From NCBI RefSeq assembly GCF_000515255.1, contig NZ_KI911559.1:3352693-3416692 (forward strand): a stretch of 64,000 nucleotides of DNA, read 5' to 3'. Both the position numbers and the translations under genes were made by a program. The notes under the pieces were generated by a model. The model ran no database searches and was not told the DNA's origin. It saw nothing but the letters and a program-made list of their open reading frames with translations. Positions 1 through 21,184 of this stretch are shown one piece after another (positions within the stretch are counted from its first letter, which is position 1; every line of letters begins with the position of its first letter). Source of the DNA: Rhodovibrio salinarum DSM 9154 (lineage in GTDB: Bacteria > Pseudomonadota > Alphaproteobacteria > Kiloniellales > Rhodovibrionaceae).

Positions 1-533
<533 letters not shown>

Positions 534-676
534 CGCTGTCTGTCTCCGTTACCCGGTATCTGTCTGCCGCCCCGCGGGGTGCGCCGCCGGGCGTTCGTGT
601 TCTTGTGCGTTTGTGACGTCCGACCACCGCGCCCGGCGCGCGCCCCGACCGAAGCCAGGGCGCGCGCCAGCGGCGT

Positions 677-2755
<2,079 letters not shown>

Positions 2756-2794
2756 GGCTGCTCTCTTTCGCGTGCGGTCGGCGCAGTCGGCCGG

Positions 2795-3265
2795 TTACCA
2801 GCGGTAGTGCGAGAACGCACGGTTGGCCTCGGCCATCTTGTGCGTGTCTTCGCGCTTCTTGACGGCCGCGCCGCGGTTATTCGACGCGTCCAGAAATTCG
2901 TTCGCCAGGCGCTCGGTCATGGTGTGCTCCGAGCGCGCCCGGGAGGCGCGGATCAGCCAACGGATGGCGAGCGCCTGACCCCGGTTATGCTTGACTTCCA
3001 CGGGGACCTGATAGGTCGCGCCACCAACGCGCCGGGACCGGACCTCGATGTCCGGGGTCGTGTGCTCCAGGGCATCATGGAAGGTCTGCAGCGGATCGCC
3101 ACCGGTCCGCGACTTGATGCGCTCGAAGGCCTGGTACACCAGCTTCTCGGCCGTGGCCTTCTTGCCGTCGTACATCAGGTTGTTCACGAACTTCGTGACG
3201 ATCACGTCGTTGAACAGCGGATCCGGCAGGATTTCCCGCTTTTCCGCGCTATGCCGGCGAGACAT
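2795..3265 (-). CDS. rpsG: 30S ribosomal protein S7
   Basis: S7 is a 16S rRNA 3'-domain assembly protein and the classic repressor of the str operon. The 156-aa product starts [10 protein letters not shown] and ends NRAFSHYRW, both typical of bacterial S7; length is normal. It sits between rpsL (12-bp gap) and fusA on the minus strand, so it is co-transcribed with them. Confidence 0.98.
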   Translation of the reverse strand: MSRRHSAEKREILPDPLFNDVIVTKFVNNLMYDGKKATAEKLVYQAFERIKSRTGGDPLQTFHDALEHTTPDIEVRSRRVGGATYQVPVEVKHNRGQALAIRWLIRASRARSEHTMTERLANEFLDASNNRGAAVKKREDTHKMAEANRAFSHYRW

Positions 3266-3277
3266 GCGGTCGGCTCC

Positions 3278-3649
3278 TTACTTCGGACGCTTAACGCCGT
3301 ACTTCGACCGGCGCTGTTTGCGGTTCTTGACGCCCTGGGCGTCCAGCGCGCCGCGGATGACGTGGTAGCGCACGCCCGGCAGGTCCTTCACACGACCGCC
3401 GTGGATCATCACGACGGAGTGTTCCTGCAGGTTGTGCCCCTCGCCCGGGATGTAGCTCGTCACCTCGTAGCTGTTCGTCAGGCGCACACGGGCGACCTTA
3501 CGCAGCGCGGAGTTCGGCTTCTTCGGCGTGGTGGTGTAGACGCGCGTGCAGACCCCGCGGCGCTGCGGGCAAGCTTCGAGCGCCGGCACCTTATTCGGTA
3601 CCGTGCGGTCCTTACGGCCCCGCCGGACTAACTGGTTAATCGTCGGCAT
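3278..3649 (-). CDS. rpsL: 30S ribosomal protein S12
   Basis: S12 sits at the decoding centre of the 30S subunit. The 123-aa product has the conserved [12 protein letters not shown] and [12 protein letters not shown] segments; the two lysines where streptomycin-resistance substitutions usually occur look wild type. It is the first gene of the str operon, about 200 nt downstream of a good sigma70-type promoter at 3855-3883. Confidence 0.98.
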   Translation of the reverse strand: MPTINQLVRRGRKDRTVPNKVPALEACPQRRGVCTRVYTTTPKKPNSALRKVARVRLTNSYEVTSYIPGEGHNLQEHSVVMIHGGRVKDLPGVRYHVIRGALDAQGVKNRKQRRSKYGVKRPK

Positions 3650-4087
3650 TCGTCATTCAACCCTTGTCGTTACCAAGCAAAACGTCACCGGGAGCCAAGC
3701 CCGAGATCAGGCCGCCCCTGGTGCGGACACGCGGTCATCCGCCGGTTCGCGTTGCGTTGGCTATGGTCCAGTCTGGTCGCGCGGGACTGCGTCTAGACCG
3801 AGATTCGGCGATCACCGAAAGCGGCCTACCACCAGCCCCCGTAAAGGCTGGCGCATCCTAGTGAGGCGACCGGTGCGCGTCAAGCGGTCAAAAACCGCTC
3901 TTTTCCGCCGTTTCCGAACCCCTTTGGGTCGGCTCCGACGGGCGCTTGGCGCCGCCACCGTCGATACGCGTTGCGCGGGACCCGCCCGGTCCGTCGCCGT
4001 GCTGTACGGCGCCGAGTCCGGCCGCGTCCCGCGCGAACCTAACGATGTAACGACCCGACCGCAACCGAGTCGTCACATCTCTCCTCG
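3650..4087. other. rpoC-rpsL intergenic region (str operon leader)
   Basis: About 440 bp without a credible gene. It holds the promoter at 3855-3883 and the ~200-nt rpsL leader on the minus strand. The open frames crossing it on the plus strand are extensions antisense to rpsL with no recognisable product. Confidence 0.6.
3855..3883 (-). promoter_or_regulatory. Sigma70-type promoter for the str operon
   Basis: On the minus strand TTGACG (3883-3878) and TAGGAT (3860-3855) are separated by exactly 17 bp. This would start transcription near 3848 and give a leader of about 200 nt before the rpsL ATG. Confidence 0.6.
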
Positions 4088-4108
4088 AATCCGGGAAAAG
4101 TCCCGGAT

Positions 4109-4109
<1 letters not shown>
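4088..4109 (-). terminator. Hairpin at the end of rpoC
   Basis: AATCCGGGA and TCCCGGATT form a perfect 9-bp stem with a 4-nt loop, touching the rpoC stop codon. No U-tract follows in the rpoC direction (a short TTTATT follows on the plus strand), so it may be an mRNA 3'-end stabiliser or a weak terminator separating rpoBC from the rpsL operon. Confidence 0.5.
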
Positions 4110-8347
<4,238 letters not shown>

Positions 8348-8434
8348 TCAAGGGCGGCGGATCGGGGGCGCGCCGTCGATTGGCCCGATCCGCCGCCAGA
8401 CTGCATCGTCTAAAGCCTATGGCCGTTGCACGGC

Positions 8435-12607
<4,173 letters not shown>

Positions 12608-12873
12608 ATCTCGTCCTCTGTGTTCGGCTCCACCCACCTCCGCCGGCCCCTGAACCGGGGGCCTGGCATCCCCGACCAGCGAAATCGGGTGGATCGTGCT
12701 GCTGTCGCGCCCGCGTCAAGGCCCCGGCGGCGTGTGGGCGACGGGGCGGGCGCGTCTCAGTCCCGTGTGCGCATCAATAAAGTTGTTACATCTACGCCCT
12801 AAACCGTTGGTGTCGTGCCACGGGGATGCGCGTTACACGCGGAGTCGGTGGCGGCCCCGCCCCCACGCGTCGC

Positions 12874-12920
12874 GCCGCTTCCTACACCGGCGCGCGCCTC
12901 ACGCCGGTGAAGGAAGCGGC
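12874..12920 (-). promoter_or_regulatory. Long stem-loop in the rplL-rpoB leader (RNA processing or attenuation candidate)
   Basis: Arms 12874-12892 and 12902-12920 pair over 19 positions with one A.A mismatch and a 9-nt loop. In E. coli the same intergenic region carries an attenuator and an RNase III site, so a processing or attenuation role is a reasonable inference. No U-run follows, which argues against a simple intrinsic terminator. Confidence 0.6.
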
Positions 12921-13031
12921 TGCCAACGCCCACACCCCTGAACGCCCGGCGCCGGAGCGACGACAGCGCCCGCGCGCACGACCCTTCGCCGGGTCGCCCG
13001 CCGGACGCCTGTCGCTGCCGAACGCATCGAA

Positions 13032-13063
13032 GCGGCGCGCCGCCCAAAGGGGCCGCGCGCCGC
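13032..13063 (-). terminator. GC-rich hairpin after rplL
   Basis: GCGGCGCG (13032-13039) and CGCGCCGC (13056-13063) form an 8-bp stem with a 16-nt GC-rich interior, about 34 nt after the rplL stop. It has no T-tract and is a possible attenuator between rplL and rpoB. Confidence 0.35.
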
Positions 13064-13096
13064 ACCGATTTGGCGTGAGCGGTTAGAACCGTCAGC

Positions 13097-13471
13097 TTAC
13101 TTCAGCTCCACGGTGCCGCCGGCATCCTCGATCTTCTTCTTGATCTGCTCGGCTTCGTCCTTGTCGACGCCTTCCTTCAGCGCCTTCGGGACGTTCTCGA
13201 CCATCTCCTTGGCCTCCTTCAGGCCAAGACCGGTGATGCCGCGCACCTCCTTAATGACGTTGATCTTCTTGTCGCCCGGGTTGGTCAGAACGACATCGAA
13301 TTCGGTCTTCTCTTCCGCGGGCGCGGCAGCCTCGCCGCCACCGCCGCCGGCCGCCGCGACCGGCGCCGCAGCACTGACGCCCCAGTGCTCCTCGAGCTTC
13401 TTGGAGAGCTCGGCGGCCTCCATGACGGTGAGGTTCGAAAGCTCGTCGACGAGCTTGTCCAGATCGGCCAT
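13097..13471 (-). CDS. rplL: 50S ribosomal protein L7/L12
   Basis: The stalk protein that recruits translation factors. 124 aa: an N-terminal dimerisation domain ([20 protein letters not shown]), an Ala/Gly hinge near residues 37-52, and the conserved C-terminal domain ending GGTVELK. It follows rplJ after 53 bp. Confidence 0.98.
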   Translation of the reverse strand: MADLDKLVDELSNLTVMEAAELSKKLEEHWGVSAAAPVAAAGGGGGEAAAPAEEKTEFDVVLTNPGDKKINVIKEVRGITGLGLKEAKEMVENVPKALKEGVDKDEAEQIKKKIEDAGGTVELK

Positions 13472-13524
13472 TTCTATCTCCAGTTAGGCTTGAGCTTCGT
13501 GATGTATCGGGTGATCGACCGCCC

Positions 13525-14043
13525 TTACGCGGCCTCGTCCTTTTCGGCGTAAGCGCTGAGAACCCGCGCGATCTGACTGGCGGGTGCCTGCGTGACGGTG
13601 ACGACGCGCTGCGCCGGCGTCTGCAGCAGGCCCACGATCTTGGCGCGGGATTCGTCCAGGCTCGGGGTCTTCGCCAGGTTCTCGACGCCATCGGCGTCCA
13701 GCACCTTCTCGCCATAGGCCCCGCCGAGAATCTCCAACTTCTTGTTCTTGTTGGCATACTCGACGACGATCTTGGCGGCCGAGACGGGGTCTTCCGACCA
13801 CGCAAGCGCGGTCTGACCTTCCATCATCGGCAACAGCCCCTCGAACTGCGTGCCGTCCAGGGCGAGCCGTGCAAGGGTGTTCTTCGCAACCTTGTACTTC
13901 GCCCCCGCGTCATACATCTGGCGCCGCAGGTCGCTGACCTCCGCCACGGTGAGGCCGTTCGGCCGGGTCACCACGACGGTGGACACGTCCTGGAACGTCT
14001 GATGCAGATCGGAGACCAGTTGCTGTTTCTCTGCACGGTCCAC
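13525..14043 (-). CDS. rplJ: 50S ribosomal protein L10
   Basis: L10 anchors the L7/L12 stalk and represses its own operon in well-studied bacteria. I place the start at GTG 14043 (VDRAEKQQLVSDLHQ, 172 aa), which has a GGAGAGAAG Shine-Dalgarno 4-5 nt upstream. The open frame continues about 60 codons upstream with no L10-like sequence. Followed by rplL. Confidence 0.96.
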   Translation of the reverse strand: MDRAEKQQLVSDLHQTFQDVSTVVVTRPNGLTVAEVSDLRRQMYDAGAKYKVAKNTLARLALDGTQFEGLLPMMEGQTALAWSEDPVSAAKIVVEYANKNKKLEILGGAYGEKVLDADGVENLAKTPSLDESRAKIVGLLQTPAQRVVTVTQAPASQIARVLSAYAEKDEAA

Positions 14044-14519
14044 GGATCTTCTCTCCGTTCCCTCTTGGCCAAGCCGGTTTCCGCCGCCCAAGCCGCCGCG
14101 TCCTAGGATTGCGGCCACCTGGAGATGGCGAAACGCCGGCTCCGGCGTTTGCACGAGGTCATCCGGGATCACCCAACGTCGCTGGCGCCCCGGATGCCCG
14201 GTTCGCCTGTCCCGGAAGCTCAAGCCCGTGCGTGCCGCTGCCGACCGGTTGCCCGTCTCGGCCGCGACGTACGCGCGAACCTTCTTGCTTCCTGTCTATG
14301 CAGGCCCCGTCGAATGGACTTAAGCGGAAACCAGAGTTTTCCGCACCTGCAGTCTCGGACAGGTCGGTGGCCGCCCTACCCGCCCCGGTTGCCCGGAGGG
14401 ATCGTACGACCACCCGTCAAGGTGTCGGCCGCGACGCTTAACGCCGCGCCCGCACCGCGATCAAGGGGGTGGCGATCGCACGCCACCACCTTGAATCGGT
14501 CTCACGCACTGGCGCGCGG
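14044..14519. other. rplA-rplJ intergenic region (L10 leader)
   Basis: A 476-bp gap with no credible gene. It carries a hairpin just after rplA (14461-14494), a smaller one (GCGGAAA...TTTCCGC, 14324-14344), and presumably the L10 autoregulatory leader. I could not identify a convincing promoter in it. Confidence 0.55.
14461..14494 (-). terminator. Hairpin downstream of rplA
   Basis: TCAAGGGGGTGG (14461-14472) pairs with CCACCACCTTGA (14483-14494) with one mismatch and a 10-nt loop, about 26 nt after the rplA stop. There is no U-tract, so it could be an attenuator or part of the rplJ leader structure. Confidence 0.4.
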
Positions 14520-15221
14520 CTAGTCCTGCAGCTGCAGGGTGGCCACGTCCAGCTTCAGGCCCGGGCTCATCGTGGAGGACATCGAGACCTTCTTGATGTA
14601 CTGCCCCTTCGCGCCCGAGGGCTTGTTCTTCACGATCGCGTCATAGAACGCGCGGGCGTTCTCGGCGAGCTGCTGATCGTCGAAGCTGGCCTTGCCGATA
14701 CCCGCGTGCACCAGGCCCGCGCGCTCGGCGCGGAAGGTCACCTGGCCGCCCTTGGCGGCCTTGACCGCCTCGGCGACGTCGTTGGTCACGGTGCCCAGCT
14801 TCGGGTTCGGCATCAGCCCGCGCGGGCCCAGGATCTTACCCAGCCGGCCCACGATCGGCATCATGTCCGGCGTGGCGATCGCCCGCTCGAAGTTCATCTC
14901 GCCGTTCTGGATCTGCTCGGCCAGGTCTTCCGCACCGACCAGATCGGCGCCGGCGTCCTGAGCGGCCTGCGCCTTGTCGCCGCGGGCGAACACCGCCACG
15001 CGCACCGCCTTGCCGGTGCCGTGCGGCAGCGTAACCGCGCCGCGCAGGGTCTGGTCCGCGTGCCGCGGGTTCAGGCCCAGGTTCATCGCGATCTCGAACG
15101 TCTCGTCGAAGCTGGCGATCGAGCGCTCGCGGATCGTCTTGATCGCCTCCTCAAGAGCGAACGCGCGACTGCGGTCCAGGCCCTTGTAGGCGTCGGTGAT
15201 TTTCTTGCCGCGTCGTGCCAT
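14520..15221 (-). CDS. rplA: 50S ribosomal protein L1
   Basis: L1 is the 23S rRNA L1-stalk protein and, in model bacteria, the translational repressor of rplKA. The product is 233 aa starting [17 protein letters not shown]; the conserved [15 protein letters not shown] segment is near residue 125-140 and the C-terminus is normal. It lies 4 bp after rplK, so the two are translationally coupled. Confidence 0.98.
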   Translation of the reverse strand: MARRGKKITDAYKGLDRSRAFALEEAIKTIRERSIASFDETFEIAMNLGLNPRHADQTLRGAVTLPHGTGKAVRVAVFARGDKAQAAQDAGADLVGAEDLAEQIQNGEMNFERAIATPDMMPIVGRLGKILGPRGLMPNPKLGTVTNDVAEAVKAAKGGQVTFRAERAGLVHAGIGKASFDDQQLAENARAFYDAIVKNKPSGAKGQYIKKVSMSSTMSPGLKLDVATLQLQD

Positions 15222-15225
15222 CGTG

Positions 15226-15654
15226 CTACTCCGTGACCTCGATGCCCATGGACCGTGCCGAGCCCTTGATGCTCTCCATCGCCGTCTCGATGTCGTAGGC
15301 GTTCAGGTCCTTGAACTTCGCCTCGGCGATCTCGCGCACTTGGTCCAGCGTGACCTTACCGACGGTCTCGCGCTTCGCGGTCTTGGCGCCCTTGTTAACC
15401 TTGGCCGCCCGCTTGAGATAGTATGCCGCCGGGGCGGTCTTGGTCTCGAAGGTAAACGAACGGTCGGAGTAGGCGGTGATGATCACCGGCGTCGGGGTAC
15501 CCGGCTCGATTTCCTGCGTGGCGGCGTTGAACGCCTTGCAGAACTCCATGATGTTCAAGCCGCGCTGACCCAGCGCCGGGCCCACCGGCGGCGACGGGTT
15601 CGCCTTGCCGGCCGGAATCTCCAGCTTAATGGATCCAACTACTTTTTTTGCCAT
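15226..15654 (-). CDS. rplK: 50S ribosomal protein L11
   Basis: L11 is part of the GTPase-associated centre. 142 aa starting [20 protein letters not shown], with [20 protein letters not shown] and the C-terminal [10 protein letters not shown] signature. Four bases separate it from rplA. Confidence 0.98.
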   Translation of the reverse strand: MAKKVVGSIKLEIPAGKANPSPPVGPALGQRGLNIMEFCKAFNAATQEIEPGTPTPVIITAYSDRSFTFETKTAPAAYYLKRAAKVNKGAKTAKRETVGKVTLDQVREIAEAKFKDLNAYDIETAMESIKGSARSMGIEVTE

Positions 15655-15783
15655 CTGCTAACCCTGTGTCTTGCGGTTTTCGGGTCGCGCGGTAGTGGCG
15701 ATGGCAGCGCCTCCCGCGCCTCACGGGCCGTCCCGGGAACCCCGGCGCCCATGTTGCGATCACACTTGAATGAAATGGCAGCT

Positions 15784-16344
15784 CTACTGCTGCTTTTCCA
15801 CCTGCGTGAATTCCAGTTCGACCGGCGTCGAGCGGCCGAAGATCGACACGGCGACCTTCACCCGGCTGCGCTCGGTATCGACGTCCTCGACCGTCCCGGA
15901 GAAGGAGGTGAACGGGCCGTCGACGACGCGCACCTGCTCGCCGATCTCGTAACTGACCGACGGCTTCGGGCGCTCCACGCCCTCCTGCACCTGGTTCAGG
16001 ATCTGGCTGGCTTCCTTTTCGGAGATCGGCGACGGCTTGCCGCGCTGACCCAGAAAGCCGGTCACCTTGGGCGTATTCTTCACCAGGTGCCAGGACTGAT
16101 CGGTCATCATCATCTTCACCAGCACGTAGCCGGGGAAGAACTTGCGCTCCTGGCTGACCTTCTGGCCGCGCTTGAGCTCGACCACCTCTTCGGTGGGGAC
16201 CAGCACCTGCTCGAACAGGTGGTCCATGCCCTTTTGCTGCGCCTGCTCCTGGATCGCCTCGGCCACCTTCTTTTCGAAGCCGGAGTAGGCGTGAACCACG
16301 TACCAGCGCGCCCGCGGACCGGAGTCCAGAGCTTGTTCCGCCAT
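15784..16344 (-). CDS. nusG: Transcription termination/antitermination protein NusG
   Basis: NusG binds RNA polymerase and couples it to Rho or ribosomes. 186 aa, with an N-terminal NGN domain (RWYVVHAYSGFEKKVAEAI) and a C-terminal KOW domain (GEQVRVVDGPFTSFSGTVED). It is 8 bp after secE. Confidence 0.98.
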   Translation of the reverse strand: MAEQALDSGPRARWYVVHAYSGFEKKVAEAIQEQAQQKGMDHLFEQVLVPTEEVVELKRGQKVSQERKFFPGYVLVKMMMTDQSWHLVKNTPKVTGFLGQRGKPSPISEKEASQILNQVQEGVERPKPSVSYEIGEQVRVVDGPFTSFSGTVEDVDTERSRVKVAVSIFGRSTPVELEFTQVEKQQ

Positions 16345-16352
16345 CGCTGCGC

Positions 16353-16553
16353 TTACCCTCCGAACCCGAGAATGACCTGAACGATCGTCGACAATGCCTG
16401 ATCGACGACGAAGAAGAAGACCGCAGCCAGGGTGACGAAGATAAACACCATCAGCGTGGTGATCGCCGTTTCCTTACGCGTCGGCCAGGTGACTTTGGCG
16501 GTCTCCTGCCGGACTTCGCGGACGAACTGTCCGGGGTTGAACTTCGTGGCCAT
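16353..16553 (-). CDS. secE: Preprotein translocase subunit SecE
   Basis: SecE is a core subunit of the SecYEG channel. 66 aa, the short single-TM form usual in alphaproteobacteria: a conserved amphipathic segment (FVREVRQETAKVTWPTRKE) then one transmembrane helix. It sits between tRNA-Trp and nusG, the standard arrangement. Confidence 0.97.
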   Translation of the reverse strand: MATKFNPGQFVREVRQETAKVTWPTRKETAITTLMVFIFVTLAAVFFFVVDQALSTIVQVILGFGG

Positions 16554-16687
16554 CGATCTCGCTTCCGCCAGGGTCCTTGGGGCGCGTCCCGATCATGTCG
16601 CCGCGCGTTTGCGGTCACTCGGGGCGCCCCATGAGCCCTGTTGTTGATCCGTCTTGTGGTTCGTCCCGGTGTTTTAGACGACGCGAA

Positions 16688-16714
16688 CGCCCGAAGGGTC
16701 GAGCCCTCCGGGCG
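16688..16714 (-). repeat. Hairpin between tRNA-Trp and secE
   Basis: Arms 16688-16698 and 16704-16714 pair over 11 positions with one mismatch and a 5-nt loop. It could mark 3'-end processing of the tRNA precursor or protect the secE mRNA end. Confidence 0.4.
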
Positions 16715-16757
16715 CCGCAGCGTCCGAGCCGTTTCGAACGTCTTTCTCAGGAGGTGT

Positions 16758-16833
16758 TGGCAGGAGTGGAGGGACTCGAACCCCCAGCCCCCGGTTTTGG
16801 AGACCGGTGCTCTGCCAATTGAGCTACACTCCT
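16758..16833 (-). tRNA. tRNA-Trp (anticodon CCA)
   Basis: A full cloverleaf can be read on the minus strand. The acceptor AGGAGTG pairs with CACTCCT, the D-arm is GCTC...GAGC, and the anticodon loop is CTCCAAA with the anticodon at 16800-16798. A GGTTCGAGTC T-arm and an encoded 3' CCA are present. It lies between tuf and secE as in many Proteobacteria. Confidence 0.97.
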
Positions 16834-16876
16834 ACAGGCCCTCCGTCACGCCGCCCACAGCTATCGTGGGCCGCGG

Positions 16877-18067
<1,191 letters not shown>

Positions 18068-18303
18068 CTCGCGTTCCCGTTTGCGCTCTTGGTGTCGGGC
18101 TCCGCCCGCGATCGACCTGAAGTGATCGGCTGCCGACGGTCCGGCTACTCCGATGTGCTATGCCCGAAGGCACAGGATGTTTGTTCTTCCCGTCCGGGAT
18201 CGACCGTCCGGTTTGGGTGCGCGATCCGTCCCAAGCCAGCCGCCCTAAGCTAGCAGCAGGCCTATGCCAGTCGGCCGAGGCCACCGGTTGCCGTGCGCCG
18301 CGT

Positions 18304-18378
18304 TGGAGCGGGTGATGGGAATCGAACCCACATCCCCAGCTTGGAAGGCTGGTGCTCTGACCATTGAGCTACACCCGC
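18304..18378 (-). tRNA. tRNA-Gly (anticodon TCC)
   Basis: Cloverleaf on the minus strand: acceptor GCGGGTG/CACCCGC, D-arm GCTC...GAGC, anticodon loop CTTCCAA (anticodon TCC), T-arm GGTTCGATTCCC and encoded 3' CCA. It is the first gene of the tuf-containing transcript. Confidence 0.97.
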
Positions 18379-18482
18379 GGTGAACGCGGCTGCACCTGCG
18401 GTTCACGGCCGGGCACCGCCACCGGGGCGCCGAACGACCGGATGCACGGCACCAGGCGACGGACCCTCGGCTCGGGCCCGTG

Positions 18483-18510
18483 ACTATGGCGAATCACGGT
18501 GGCCTGTCAA
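18483..18510 (-). promoter_or_regulatory. Sigma70-type promoter for tRNA-Gly/tuf operon
   Basis: On the minus strand a consensus TTGACA (18510-18505) is followed after 16 bp by CATAGT (18488-18483). This places a transcription start near 18475, about 100 nt upstream of tRNA-Gly. Confidence 0.6.
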
Positions 18511-18634
18511 CGCCAAAAGACCGCGCACGACGCACCACGCCGCCCGACCCGTCCCACCGACGAAGCTACCCGGTTGTCAGGGTACAGGGCATGCGTGGTT
18601 GCATCGTGTTGCACGGCCCGTCAGAAGATTAGGC

Positions 18635-19540
18635 ATGGCCCCGAAAGAACGCAAGAACGACCCACGCCCCCACCGCCCGAACAAACCCAACGCCGGCGCA
18701 CAGCGCACAGCGCCGACACACGGCAAGGGCGACCGCAAACGCACGGCCGGCAAACCAGACAACCGCCCGTCTGGCCCACGCGCGCCAGCCCCCGACGCCC
18801 CGGTCTGGCTATGGGGCGGGCACGCCGTGCTGGCCGCGCTTGGCAACCCGCGGCGGCGCTGCCGGCGCGTGCTGATCGCGGGCGAGAACGTCGAAACCTG
18901 GGAAGCGGAGGTCGCCGAGCTGCTGGAAGCGCGCAGCGACGTCCGTAAACCCGAAATCATCGCCCGCCACGCTTTCGCCCAATACCTGCCGGCCAGCGCC
19001 GTGCACCAGGGAGTGGCGGTGCAGGCAGACCCGCTGGACCAACCCGAGCTGGACGTCCTGTTGGCGAGCTTACCGACGGATCAGCCAGCCGCGCTGCTGC
19101 TATTGGACCAAGTGAGCGATCCGCACAACGTCGGGGCGGTGCTGCGCTCCGCCGCCGCGTTCGGCGCGAGCGCGGTGGTCACGACCAAGCGCAACGCGCC
19201 CGGCGAGACCGGCGCGCTGGCCAAAGCCGCCTCGGGCGCGCTGGAGCACGTCCCCTACCCGCACGTCACCAATCTGGCCCGCGCGATGGAAACGGCGCAG
19301 CAGCATGGCTTCCGCCTGCTCGGCCTGGCGCAGGAAGCAACGTCCACGCTGGCTGACGAAGCGGGCACAGACCGGATTGGCCTGGTGCTGGGCGCGGAAG
19401 GGCATGGTCTGCGGCAGAAGACGCGGGCGACCTGCGACAGCATGGTCCGTCTGCCGACCCGGGGCCCCGTGGCTGAGCTCAACGTCTCCAACGCCGCGGC
19501 AGTGGGACTCTATGAGCTGATCGGCCGCAAGACCGGCTGA
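18635..19540 (+). CDS. rlmB: TrmH-family 23S rRNA 2'-O-ribose methyltransferase (RlmB-like)
   Basis: A SPOUT methyltransferase, probably modifying 23S rRNA. From ATG 18635 it is 301 aa: a very basic, Pro-rich N-terminal tail (about 50 residues), a SpoU substrate-binding domain, then the knotted SAM-binding domain with NVGAVLRSAAAFGASAVV, LVLGAEGHGLR and LNVSNAAAVGLYE. The open frame extends 85 codons upstream into the tRNA-Gly promoter region, but that part looks non-coding. RlmB rather than TrmH is inferred from the N-terminal domain and from the position next to tRNA-Gly/tuf. Confidence 0.9.
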   Translation: MAPKERKNDPRPHRPNKPNAGAQRTAPTHGKGDRKRTAGKPDNRPSGPRAPAPDAPVWLWGGHAVLAALGNPRRRCRRVLIAGENVETWEAEVAELLEARSDVRKPEIIARHAFAQYLPASAVHQGVAVQADPLDQPELDVLLASLPTDQPAALLLLDQVSDPHNVGAVLRSAAAFGASAVVTTKRNAPGETGALAKAASGALEHVPYPHVTNLARAMETAQQHGFRLLGLAQEATSTLADEAGTDRIGLVLGAEGHGLRQKTRATCDSMVRLPTRGPVAELNVSNAAAVGLYELIGRKTG

Positions 19541-19676
19541 CCCCTGCACGCCCGCGATCAGACGCGGGTTGTACGCCCGTCGGCAGGTGCTATCGTCGCC
19601 GGCAGACGGCGGCCGCGAACGCGCCAGAGCCGCGGCGTGCAGCCGCCCCCACGCCACAGACGAGGGAGGCAACGCC

Positions 19677-21080
19677 ATGGAAGGATCGCAGGCCAGCGGT
19701 GGCGACCAGGCCGTGCAGGGCGACACCGCCGGGCAGTTCGACGTCCAGTTCGAGGCAACGCCGAACAATCTCGAGTCCTTCTGGATGCCGTTCACCTGGA
19801 ACCGCGCCTTCAAGCGCAAGCCCAAGGTGATCACCGGCGCCAAGGACATGCACTACACCAGCGACGACGGCCGCCAGATCCTCGACGGCACCGCCGGTCT
19901 GTGGTGCGTCAACGCCGGCCATGGCCGGAAGAAGATCGTCGAGGCGGTGCAGCAGCAGGTCGCCCGGCTGGACTACGCACCGGCCTTCCAGCTCAGCCAC
20001 CCGCTGGCCTTCCAGCTCGCCAACCGGCTGATTGGCATGGCCCCGGGCGACGGCGCATTCGACCATGTGTTCTTCGCCAATTCCGGCTCCGAGGCAGTCG
20101 ACAGCGCGCTGAAGATCGCGCTTGCCTACCACCGCGCCCGCGGCGAAGGGCAGCGCACCCGTCTGATCGGCCGGGAGCGCGGCTACCACGGGGTCGGTTT
20201 CGGCGGCATCTCGGTCGGCGGCATCGTCGCCAACCGGCGCAAGTTCGGCCAGTTACTCGCCGGCGTCGACCACCTGCCGCACACCCATCTGCCGGAGCAG
20301 AACCGCTTCGCCAAGGGTCAGCCGGAGCACGGCGCGCACCTGGCGGACGAGCTGGAGCGGATCTGCACCCTGCACGGGCCCGAGACGATCGCCGCGGTGA
20401 TCGTCGAACCGCTGGCGGGCTCGACCGGCGTGCTGGTACCGCCCAAGGGCTACCTGCAGCGCCTGCGCGAGATCTGCGACAAGTACGGCATCCTCCTGAT
20501 CTTCGACGAGGTGATCACCGGCTTCGGGCGGCTCGGCACCGGCTTCGCCACGGACTGCTTCGGCGTGACCCCCGATCTGATCACGGTCGCCAAGGGAATC
20601 ACCAACGGCACCGTACCAATGGGGGCTGTGTTCTGTCGTAAGGGTATCTACGACACCTTCATGGCCGAGGCGGAGCAAGCCGGCGGCACGATTGAGCTGT
20701 TCCACGGCTATACCTATTCGGCGCATCCGCTGGCCTGCGCCGCTGGGCTCGCCACCCTGGAGGTGTACAAGGAGGAAGGGCTGTTCGAGCACGCCGCCGA
20801 ACTGGCGCCCAAATGGCAGGAGGCGGTGCACAGCCTGGCCGATCACCCGCACGTGATCGACGTGCGCAACCTGGGCCTGGTGGCCGGCATCGAGCTGGAG
20901 CCGCGCACGCGCGCGCCTGGCGCGCGCGGCTACGAGGTGTTCACCAACGCCTGGGAAGACGGCCTGCTGACCCGCATCACCGGCGATATCCTGGCGCTTT
21001 CCCCGCCGCTGATTGTGACCGAGCAACAGATCGACCAGATGGTCGAGATGACGCGCAAAGCGCTCGACGCCACACCCTGA
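19677..21080 (+). CDS. Omega-amino acid/beta-alanine:pyruvate aminotransferase (class III)
   Basis: A class III PLP aminotransferase, 467 aa from ATG 19677 with a GAGGGAGG ribosome-binding site. Motifs: SNSGSEAVDSALKIAL-type cofactor region, FDEVITGFGRLG (the Asp that contacts PLP) and VAKGITNGTVPMG with the Schiff-base lysine. The N-terminal FWMPFTWNRAFKR and overall length fit the beta-alanine/omega-amino acid:pyruvate group. The gene 104 bp downstream is alanine dehydrogenase, which would recycle the alanine formed to pyruvate plus ammonia. Exact amine donor is unknown; taurine or other omega-amines are alternatives. Confidence 0.88.
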   Translation: MEGSQASGGDQAVQGDTAGQFDVQFEATPNNLESFWMPFTWNRAFKRKPKVITGAKDMHYTSDDGRQILDGTAGLWCVNAGHGRKKIVEAVQQQVARLDYAPAFQLSHPLAFQLANRLIGMAPGDGAFDHVFFANSGSEAVDSALKIALAYHRARGEGQRTRLIGRERGYHGVGFGGISVGGIVANRRKFGQLLAGVDHLPHTHLPEQNRFAKGQPEHGAHLADELERICTLHGPETIAAVIVEPLAGSTGVLVPPKGYLQRLREICDKYGILLIFDEVITGFGRLGTGFATDCFGVTPDLITVAKGITNGTVPMGAVFCRKGIYDTFMAEAEQAGGTIELFHGYTYSAHPLACAAGLATLEVYKEEGLFEHAAELAPKWQEAVHSLADHPHVIDVRNLGLVAGIELEPRTRAPGARGYEVFTNAWEDGLLTRITGDILALSPPLIVTEQQIDQMVEMTRKALDATP

Positions 21081-21101
21081 CCCGACCCAATCGGCGATTG
21101 C

Positions 21102-21141
21102 GCCCGATGCCCGCGTGCCGACCGGTGCGCGGGCATCGGGC
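21102..21141 (+). repeat. Perfect 14-bp inverted repeat between aminotransferase and ald
   Basis: Arms 21102-21115 and 21128-21141 are perfectly complementary over 14 bp with a 12-nt loop. No T-run follows. It may act as a transcript-stabilising stem or partial terminator between the two genes. Confidence 0.6.
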
Positions 21142-21184
21142 ATCCAGCCCCCAACGCTCCTGACGTGGAGAAGGATTAAAAGAC

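Larger units (their letters stand above)
12608..13096. other. rplL-rpoB intergenic region with strong hairpins
   Basis: A 489-bp gap with no supportable gene. It contains a 19-bp near-perfect stem-loop (12874-12920) and a GC-rich hairpin (13032-13063). Several open frames cross it on both strands, but they are Arg/Ala/Pro-rich readings of high-GC DNA. Confidence 0.7.

Noticed and set aside
18380-18634. Possible 85-codon N-terminal extension of the RlmB-like methyltransferase
   Set aside because: The extension is low-complexity, lies over the tRNA-Gly promoter on the other strand, and lacks similarity to the family. ATG 18635 is a better start.
19637-20641. Arg-rich frame inside the aminotransferase gene
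   Set aside because: Out of frame with a clear conserved gene; composition typical of a shadow frame.
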